A DNA stretch of 64,000 nucleotides, from the NCBI RefSeq assembly GCF_002135315.1, contig NZ_NEGA01000001.1:62001-126000 (forward strand). Reading direction: 5' to 3'. Source of the DNA: Acinetobacter sp. ANC 3903 (GTDB lineage: Bacteria; Pseudomonadota; Gammaproteobacteria; Pseudomonadales; Moraxellaceae). Position 1 is the first letter of the stretch. Every line of letters begins with the position of its first letter. This document shows positions 58,548 to 64,000 of the stretch, piece by piece. A program made the position numbers and the translations under genes. The notes under the pieces are model-generated. The model saw nothing but the letters and a program-made list of their open reading frames with translations. It was not told where the DNA came from and did no database searches.

Positions 58548-58979
58548 ATGAAAATGATGAAAACGGTATTAATAACCAGTGCAATTTTGGCCTCTACTCC
58601 CCTTTTGGCTCAAACAGCCACAACCGCTCCAGCCAACACTTCAACTCATACTCAACCAGTGCCCTATGGTGATAATCCCAGTATCTTTAAAGTACTAGGC
58701 CATAAGGCACAGCAGAAGGTTCAGCATACGGCGGAAAAAGTCGATTATGGGGTACAAAAAGGCATCGCCAAAGTCAAACCAAAAGTAGAAAATGTCTGGG
58801 AAGATACCAAGGATTTTGCCACTGAAAAATCAGAAATAGCCAAAGAAAAAACTGAGCGAGCTGCAACAACAGTTAACCGAAAGTTGAATCAAACCAAAGA
58901 TAATATTATTGGCAGTCCAAATGACCAGCCTGCACCGATTGTTTCTCGTCTGCTAAGCGAGTCTTCAACCAGTAATTAA
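58548..58979 (+). CDS. Small exported protein with amphipathic helical repeats
   Basis: 143 residues. Signal peptide MKMMKTVLITSAILASTPLL with cleavage after LAQ, a Thr/Pro-rich spacer, then helical segments of the apolipoprotein/LEA-like type (KAQQKVQHTAEKVDYGVQKG, DTKDFATEKSEIAKEKTERA). I start at the ATG at 58548; the upstream TTG would add a basic extension. Similar in layout, though not clearly homologous, to the gene just before. Envelope role unknown. Confidence 0.62.
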   Translation: MKMMKTVLITSAILASTPLLAQTATTAPANTSTHTQPVPYGDNPSIFKVLGHKAQQKVQHTAEKVDYGVQKGIAKVKPKVENVWEDTKDFATEKSEIAKEKTERAATTVNRKLNQTKDNIIGSPNDQPAPIVSRLLSESSTSN

Positions 58980-59084
58980 TTTGCACCTACATATGACTAG
59001 CTGCTCAAGTACAAGCTGTAGAGGAAAACCAACGCCGATTTTTATAAATCAAGTTGATTATAAGCAATCGGTCTATCATAGAGA

Positions 59085-59126
59085 AAATGCCAGTCAGTTC
59101 AGAAATTGACTGGCATTTCCTTTTTT
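59085..59126 (+). terminator. Strong hairpin terminator
   Basis: A perfect 12-bp stem AAATGCCAGTCA/TGACTGGCATTT with a 10-base loop, then CCTTTTTT. Probably ends transcription from 58548. Confidence 0.8.
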
Positions 59127-59157
59127 AAATTCATTATTGTATTTGATATGTGGAAAA

Positions 59158-59291
59158 GTCATCCGCAATTGTTTGAGGCAGGACTACATAAAAAAATGAT
59201 TGTTTCTGCGATAAATTTGCTAGTTGATAATGGTTGACGAGTTTTGCGGATGACAAATGCCTTTGGTTACTTTGGGCGAAACCAAAGTAAC
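59158..59291. repeat. Inverted repeat plus hairpin repeat
   Basis: GTCATCCGCA (59158-59167) and TGCGGATGAC (59245-59254) form perfect 10-bp arms around 77 bases. Next to it GTTACTTTGG/CCAAAGTAAC with a 6-base loop (59266-59291) has the architecture of the hairpin at 23421-23446. Confidence 0.65.
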
Positions 59292-59420
59292 AAATTAGCT
59301 GCAAGAGTTTGATTTAAAATGGTAAGACTCCGCCATGAATTACTAAAAAATTAAAGAGTTTATTTCTAAACTCCTTAACTGATCAACATTACTCTCATAG
59401 AGAGGCTTTTTTAATACAGA

Positions 59421-60374
59421 TTAATTGACCTGTCGAATCGGCTGTCCAGCCTTAAACGCTTCTACATTTTCCACCATCTGCTGCACAATACGTTGCCGTG
59501 CATCTACACTGCCCCATGCACTATGCGGAGTAATAATCAGATTAGGAATATCATCAGCTAACAGCACATTGCCCGATTTAGGTGGTTCAACCGTGAGCAC
59601 ATCGGTTGCAGCGCCTGCAATTTTGCCTTGGCGTAAAGCATCGGCAAGCGCGACTTCATTGACTATTCCACCACGTGCGCAGTTAATTAAAAATGCGCTC
59701 GATTTCATGGCCTCGAAGGCCTGGCGATCTATCAGGTCTCGGGTATCGTCAGTTAAAGGACAATGCAGACTAAGGAAATCGACTTGTGGTAATAAATCCG
59801 CAAAAGGAATACGGCTGGCATCAGTTGGACGGTTCGGCAGTGAGCCGACCAAAACTTTCATCCCAAAAGCCTCAGCCAGTTTGGCTACCGCCTGCCCCAG
59901 TTCACCATAACCTATAATGCCCAATGTTTTGCCGGCCAGTTCAATGATTGGGAAATCCAGCAGACAAAATTGCGAAGCTTTATTCCATTGTCCCTGTTTC
60001 ACTGCCCGATCATATTGAATTAAGGAGGTTGCTAAAGCCAGCATCAAGCTTAAGGTGTGCTGCGCCACTGCGGCAGTGCCATAACCCTGACAGTTGCACA
60101 CCACAATGCCCTGCTTAGCTGCCTGAACCAGATCAATATTATTGGTGCCGGTTGCAGAAATTAAAATCAGTTTCAAATGAGGACATTGCTGCATGGTCGC
60201 TGCATCGACCACGACTTTATTACTGATAATGACCTCTGCCTCTTGCACACGTTCGAGCAGCTGTGCCTGGGTCGTCGTTGGAAAAAGTGTCAGCTCATCA
60301 AATCCAGCTTCAAGCTGACTGAAATCCAGATCATTTTTATCCAGTGATTCATAATCTAAAAATACGGCTTTCAT
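59421..60374 (-). CDS. D-2-hydroxyacid dehydrogenase (hydroxypyruvate/glycerate type)
   Basis: 317 residues. The NAD-binding motif GIIGYGELGQAVAKLAEAFG, the catalytic Arg in NCARGGIVNE, Glu in TDVLTVEPPK and His in ITPHSAWGSVDAR identify the D-isomer-specific 2-hydroxyacid dehydrogenase family. LLISATGTNNID is typical of the glycerate/hydroxypyruvate branch (HprA-like). I start at MKAVFLDYES with AAGGA upstream, as the longer frame begins with a non-conserved segment. The substrate is predicted only to class level. Confidence 0.88.
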   Translation of the reverse strand: MKAVFLDYESLDKNDLDFSQLEAGFDELTLFPTTTQAQLLERVQEAEVIISNKVVVDAATMQQCPHLKLILISATGTNNIDLVQAAKQGIVVCNCQGYGTAAVAQHTLSLMLALATSLIQYDRAVKQGQWNKASQFCLLDFPIIELAGKTLGIIGYGELGQAVAKLAEAFGMKVLVGSLPNRPTDASRIPFADLLPQVDFLSLHCPLTDDTRDLIDRQAFEAMKSSAFLINCARGGIVNEVALADALRQGKIAGAATDVLTVEPPKSGNVLLADDIPNLIITPHSAWGSVDARQRIVQQMVENVEAFKAGQPIRQVN

Positions 60375-60480
60375 GCTACTTTCCTTGGCTGAGTTTGATG
60401 AATATCTAAAAATTATTGCCCAGACATTAAAAGCCAGTTTTATATTCTTTTTCAACCAAATTTAGAGCTTAAAAATACAA

Positions 60481-60500
60481 AACCCACTATTTAGTGGGTT
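60481..60500 (-). terminator. Terminator overlapping the end of the small membrane protein gene
   Basis: AACCCACT/AGTGGGTT with a 4-base loop. On the minus strand TTGTATTTTT follows. The stop codon (60487-60489) lies at the stem-loop junction. Confidence 0.8.
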
Positions 60501-60684
60501 TGTTGATATGCAGCTGAATCGACTTGTAGATTTGATAAAATACATAAATTGCCAGGGCAAACACCACAAGCATTCCCCCGCCCATAATGATATGAGTCGG
60601 ATCTAGACTGTCTGCGAAAGCATAGCAAGGTATCGATATAGAGATGAGGGTTAAAAGTACAGCCGGTATAAAATCACGTTTCAT
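60487..60684 (-). CDS. Small membrane protein with signal peptide
   Basis: 65 residues. A signal-peptide-like N-terminus (MKRDFIPAVLLTLISISIPC then YAFADS) is followed by one membrane helix (IIMGGGMLVVFALAIYVFYQ) and a short basic tail. No family recognised. AGG lies close to the ATG. Monocistronic, upstream of the dehydrogenase in the same direction but separated by the terminator. Confidence 0.6.
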   Translation of the reverse strand: MKRDFIPAVLLTLISISIPCYAFADSLDPTHIIMGGGMLVVFALAIYVFYQIYKSIQLHINKPTK

Positions 60685-60827
60685 CCTGAAGCACCCGTTA
60701 TTTGTTTATTGTTTAATTTTGAGTCATGAGAACTTGCCTTACCGTTCTATCTTAGACCGATTTAAAGATAAAGCAAGTGATCAAAATTAAAACAAATTGA
60801 GGTACATACTCAACCCTGAATGATAGG

Positions 60828-62162
60828 CTATAGGGCAGATACCGGGTCAGGCTGGGTCACAAATTGCGCAGTTTCAGGAGCATCTTCGACAAACTCATGA
60901 CTACCATATTCGTTATTGCTCAAGTTTAAATGCTTATAACTGAGCAGGTAGAAATCACTATACTTTTTAATCACCAATGGATGCATGCCTAGGGTCAAAG
61001 TTTCCTGTTCCTTGAACAGCTTCATCACTTGCCGGTCATTCATGGCCACAATATAACGTTCATCATTCAATGAAATTTGTACCAATCCATTGCCTTTGGC
61101 AAAGATCGGAATCAAAAATTTATGGTTCAAGGCAATGGCACTGGCGGCATAGCTTTCAATCTTCTGGCTAATCACATTAAAGACCAAGCCATGCCCAAAA
61201 CAGTCCATTAACTGGCTACGATTTTCCTGTGGCAAATTGACCTGGATGCCCAGTTTCAGTAAATCTTGCTGACTGACCTGTTTATTGCGCAGTAATTCCC
61301 TGAGTAAATTATTCTTTAACTTGGCATCAAAAAACTGGCTGTCCAGCTGCAAATCATTATTGACCAGAATGGAACCCAAGGCATTGCGGTGTCGGGGCAA
61401 CAGGTTCTCAATGACTTTGCGATAATAAAACTTGCTGTTCTTTTTCACCTGACGAATTTTGCGATAAAAATAGCTGGCATCAAACTCATGCAGTAAGAAG
61501 TCATGCAGCAATTCTGAACTGGCCAGTACCGCAATAGCATCGTGCCCGGTAAAAGGCAGATTCAGGGTCTGAATTTTTGGCAGTATCTGTTCAAGTTTTA
61601 AATAATGCGCACGGTCTTCCGGACAATAAGGATCATAGACCACGATATACTCACGTTCAGCCGCAACATCCTGTGGCTGAATGCACATATGGGCATTCTG
61701 TTCAGGATCAAAGAACATGTTATAGCGTGGGTCTTCGACTTCTTCAGGATTGATGGAATACTGCGGCACCAGCGCCACTACGCGCTTTAAATCCAGCAGG
61801 TTGGAATACTTGATGACCGCATATCCACCCATGGAACCGCCATAACCAATCCGGGTTTTAAACGGCGCAATCAGTTCCTGAATCTGGGCAAACATCTCAC
61901 GCATCGAACTTTCAGGAAACCAGGATTTCTGCTTCGGCATAATGCCAATCACGTTAAAATTATACTTATGCAGCGATTTTTCCGCATTAATCGACAGACC
62001 TTTGGCGCGAGTAATTAAATCACCAAAAGAAAAAATCAGTTCATCCGATGAGCCTTTCAGAAAGATTGCACGAATTTGTTCGTCTTCAAAAATAATGTGT
62101 TTATCCATTTCCACACCGAAGCAAATCGGCCCTTTATCAGAATCAATGCTACAAATAGACAC
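60828..62162 (-). CDS. Alpha/beta-hydrolase-like protein of unknown role
   Basis: 444 residues. The first 230 look like an alpha/beta hydrolase: the elbow IGYGGSMGGYAVIKYSN (G-x-S-x-G), YIVVYDPYCPEDRAHY where the acid would sit, and LPFTGHDAIAVLA with a candidate catalytic His. The remaining part is helical then beta-rich (LVQISLNDERYIVAMNDRQV) and I do not recognise it. GTG start with TAGG upstream; an ATG at residue 19 is possible. No signal peptide. It is divergent from the methyltransferase. Confidence 0.65.
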   Translation of the reverse strand: MSICSIDSDKGPICFGVEMDKHIIFEDEQIRAIFLKGSSDELIFSFGDLITRAKGLSINAEKSLHKYNFNVIGIMPKQKSWFPESSMREMFAQIQELIAPFKTRIGYGGSMGGYAVIKYSNLLDLKRVVALVPQYSINPEEVEDPRYNMFFDPEQNAHMCIQPQDVAAEREYIVVYDPYCPEDRAHYLKLEQILPKIQTLNLPFTGHDAIAVLASSELLHDFLLHEFDASYFYRKIRQVKKNSKFYYRKVIENLLPRHRNALGSILVNNDLQLDSQFFDAKLKNNLLRELLRNKQVSQQDLLKLGIQVNLPQENRSQLMDCFGHGLVFNVISQKIESYAASAIALNHKFLIPIFAKGNGLVQISLNDERYIVAMNDRQVMKLFKEQETLTLGMHPLVIKKYSDFYLLSYKHLNLSNNEYGSHEFVEDAPETAQFVTQPDPVSAL

Positions 62163-62228
62163 CTTGCCTATTTACGAAAAGCGACTATGGTATTTTATAG
62201 ATGCCATGAAGATTAAAAAGCGCAAAAT

Positions 62229-63005
62229 ATGACACAATCACTTCATCCTGCTGCTCAAAAAGGCTTCAGTTCTGCCGCTGAACTTTATCAACAAGTTCGT
62301 CCGAGCTATCCACAAGACATCGTCAATTGGCTACGTGATCAGCTCCAACTGGGTGAACAGTCGCAGGTGGTTGATCTGGGTGCAGGTACTGGCAAATTCT
62401 TACCTTACTTAAAACAGCTGACCTCACACATCATTGCCATTGAGCCGATTCAGGCCATGCTGACACAGTTGCAACAGGCCTATCCCGACATTGCAACGCT
62501 ACAGGCGTCGAGTGAGTCTCTGCCTTTAACCGCCCATAGTATAGATGCTGTGGTCTGTGCACAATCCTTTCACTGGTTTGCCAATCTTGAATCATTAACA
62601 CAAATTCATCAAGTGCTCAAACCGTCCGGACATCTGGCACTGATCTGGAACCAGCGCGATGTTCAGGTCGACTGGGTCAACGCTTTGGCAGAACGCATTC
62701 AACCCTTAGAGGGTAACACACCGCGCTATCATAGCGGTCAATGGAAAAAGGTCTTTGAACAGCAAGCCTTGTTTCAATTAGAAAATACCGAAACGTTTCA
62801 GCAGCAACATGTCGGCACTGTAGAACAGGTGGTCTCTAAACGCTTGCTCTCCACCAGCTTTATTGCAGCAATGTCAGAACATGAACAGCGGCAGTTAAAA
62901 GCTGAATTTGAACAGATTGTTTTAGCGTACACAGGCAAACGCCCACAAGATGAAATTGCATTCCCCTATGTGACCTATGCCTATGACTTTAAAAAAATTG
63001 ATTAG
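62229..63005 (+). CDS. Class I SAM-dependent methyltransferase
   Basis: 258 residues. Motif I VVDLGAGTGKFLPYL, post-I IIAIEPIQAM, motif II region HSIDAVVCAQSFHWF, motif III LKPSGHLALIWNQRD. Methyltransferase-11 type; substrate unknown. The N-terminal AAELYQQVRPSYPQDIVNWL is common among such enzymes. It overlaps the open frame of the next gene only if a longer start is used there; with the chosen start there are 16 bases between them, so the two may be co-transcribed. Confidence 0.85.
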   Translation: MTQSLHPAAQKGFSSAAELYQQVRPSYPQDIVNWLRDQLQLGEQSQVVDLGAGTGKFLPYLKQLTSHIIAIEPIQAMLTQLQQAYPDIATLQASSESLPLTAHSIDAVVCAQSFHWFANLESLTQIHQVLKPSGHLALIWNQRDVQVDWVNALAERIQPLEGNTPRYHSGQWKKVFEQQALFQLENTETFQQQHVGTVEQVVSKRLLSTSFIAAMSEHEQRQLKAEFEQIVLAYTGKRPQDEIAFPYVTYAYDFKKID

Positions 63006-63021
63006 AAATAAAGGAACCATC

Positions 63022-63636
63022 ATGATGCAACGTCAATTCAAACATTTTGCTCTTCCTGTTTTATTGTGCTCAAGTGTATTGCTGAGTGCCTGTGATCGTC
63101 ATCAAGATACCGTATCTCAAGACGATAAAATTCAGCCTGAAGATAAGGTGATGCAGGAGCTGGTTACAGAACCGGTTAAAGAATTTAAAAAAACTCCAGA
63201 TGACCCACATGATATTGCCTTGCTGACTGACTTTGACCAACGTTTTACCCAAATGAGTGACCAGATGGAAGACGAACTGGTCAAAATGGAGGAGCAAGGT
63301 TCCCTGACTGATGAATTTGCGCATAACCGTAAACGCGACAACATCCGCTCGGCTTTATACATGCTTAAAGAACTGGATTTAAAAACTGAACAAGGACGCT
63401 ATATTCAAGGTCTGATGGCCGAATACTGGCAATCTCAAGCCAAACTTTATGATGAGCACAAAGATAAAAAAGCAGAACCAATTAAAAATTCAGCAGATCA
63501 AGTCAAAGACCTGGGCGAATTTTTACATGCTCAGGAACAGCTGGAACATTGGCAATCTCAATATCCACAAATGAACAAAGCCGAAACAAAAAAAGCTGAA
63601 GTAGCTAAATCCGAAACCACTCAATCTAGCTACTAG
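63022..63636 (+). CDS. Putative lipoprotein, Lys/Glu-rich
   Basis: 204 residues. Start at MMQRQF, with AAGGA eight bases upstream. The signal FALPVLLCSSVLLSAC has the lipobox LSAC; the mature protein is charged and helical (DQMEDELVKMEEQG, YDEHKDKKAEPIKNSADQVK). It follows the methyltransferase by 16 bases. No recognised family. Confidence 0.7.
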   Translation: MMQRQFKHFALPVLLCSSVLLSACDRHQDTVSQDDKIQPEDKVMQELVTEPVKEFKKTPDDPHDIALLTDFDQRFTQMSDQMEDELVKMEEQGSLTDEFAHNRKRDNIRSALYMLKELDLKTEQGRYIQGLMAEYWQSQAKLYDEHKDKKAEPIKNSADQVKDLGEFLHAQEQLEHWQSQYPQMNKAETKKAEVAKSETTQSSY

Positions 63637-63681
63637 AATTGAGTGCATAAAAAAGTCTTTTAATCACAGGTTTCGCAATGA

Positions 63682-64000
63682 CTACGGCCGCTCATCATAT
63701 TGTGGCAGGCCATCACAGATGGTCTCCCACTCTGCCTTGGACGCCACAAAAATATGCTGGGTCGGCTTTTGCTGCAGCGGTGTATCCAGCGTGCCTATTC
63801 TCAGGCGATACAGATCAGGTGTTTCGGTTTTAATACTGATAATCGGTGAGCCACAATCGGCACAGAAACAGCGCTGCGTGGTTTCGGTGGACTGAAACTT
63901 TTTCAGTAAATGTTCCCCTTGCACAATTTTAAAATCGGCTTTTCGAATCGGTGCATTGCTGGCAAAAGCGCTGCCATTGGCTTTACGGCAACGTTGGCAA
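63682..64000 (-). CDS. GFA-family protein, cut by the window end
   Basis: The frame stays open past the end of the window. The visible 105 residues include CQRCRKANGSAFASNAPI and CFCADCGSPIIS, the paired cysteine motifs of the glutathione-dependent formaldehyde-activating (GFA/CENP-V) fold that bind Zn. Members include glutathione-dependent formaldehyde-activating proteins but most are uncharacterised. A GTG at 63924 could be mistaken for a start; the conserved motif upstream shows it is internal. Confidence 0.85.
   Translation of the reverse strand, partial: CQRCRKANGSAFASNAPIRKADFKIVQGEHLLKKFQSTETTQRCFCADCGSPIISIKTETPDLYRLRIGTLDTPLQQKPTQHIFVASKAEWETICDGLPQYDERP

Larger units (their letters stand above)
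58980..59420. other. Gene-free region with repeats
   Basis: 441 bases with no credible gene. It contains the terminator at 59085-59126 and the repeat structures at 59158-59291 listed separately. Confidence 0.6.

Noticed and set aside
59425..59910. 161-codon plus-strand frame opposite the hydroxyacid dehydrogenase
   Set aside because: Entirely antisense to a well-supported gene with correct motifs; no ribosome site.

Overview
The window looks like chromosome of an Acinetobacter-type gammaproteobacterium (Moraxellaceae). This is inferred from the moderately low GC content, the leuC-leuD-lipoprotein-leuB order, the HAD phosphatase/rppH/ptsP neighbourhood, divergent rluC and rne, and an AidB-type flavoprotein. 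No 16S rRNA or phylogenetic test was possible here, so the genus is an inference.

Layout. 1-10 kb: the 3' end of infA, a lipoprotein gene, the leucine operon (leuC, leuD, a lipoprotein gene, leuB), small genes, a LysR regulator, an OvoA-type ovothiol enzyme and a HAD phosphatase. 10-24 kb: rppH and ptsP (nitrogen PTS Enzyme I), a tiny basic protein whose 3' end lies inside a terminator, aidB with a divergent tetR, an AT-rich orphan gene, katG, an apparently start-less DoxX-like gene, a metallo-beta-lactamase-fold protein, a CDF transporter, a MITE-like stretch and an EamA transporter. 24.8-38 kb: a catabolic island with hcaE-F-C-B-mhpB-hcaD under a divergent HcaR-like regulator, then mhpC, an OprD-type porin and mhpD-F-E. 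Together these encode conversion of phenylpropionate/cinnamate-type acids through the dihydrodiol and catechol to meta-cleavage product, pyruvate (or fumarate) and acetyl-CoA. 38-47 kb: a HAD phosphatase, rluC, rne with a long leader and a fatty acyl-CoA synthetase. 47-48 kb: four tRNA-Lys genes. 48-54 kb: a lipoprotein, a PspC protein, an HPP-CBS membrane protein, an AT-rich insertion that duplicates the glyQ start, and glyQ-glyS. 54.4-57.1 kb: an AT-rich, translationally coupled OLD-type nuclease/UvrD-like helicase pair resembling Gabija defence. 57-64 kb: small exported proteins, a D-2-hydroxyacid dehydrogenase, an alpha/beta-hydrolase-like protein, a methyltransferase, a lipoprotein and a GFA-family gene cut by the window end.

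Most of the window is ordinary core chromosome. The accessory parts are the hca/mhp island, the orphan at 16.6 kb, the insertion at 50.3 kb and the OLD/UvrD pair. The observations most worth following are the small basic gene at 13.2-13.4 kb, whose only terminator lies before its stop codon (an ArfA-like fail-safe design); the duplicated glyQ start flanking an insertion; and the compact Gabija-like pair. No transposase, CRISPR array or rRNA gene was seen.
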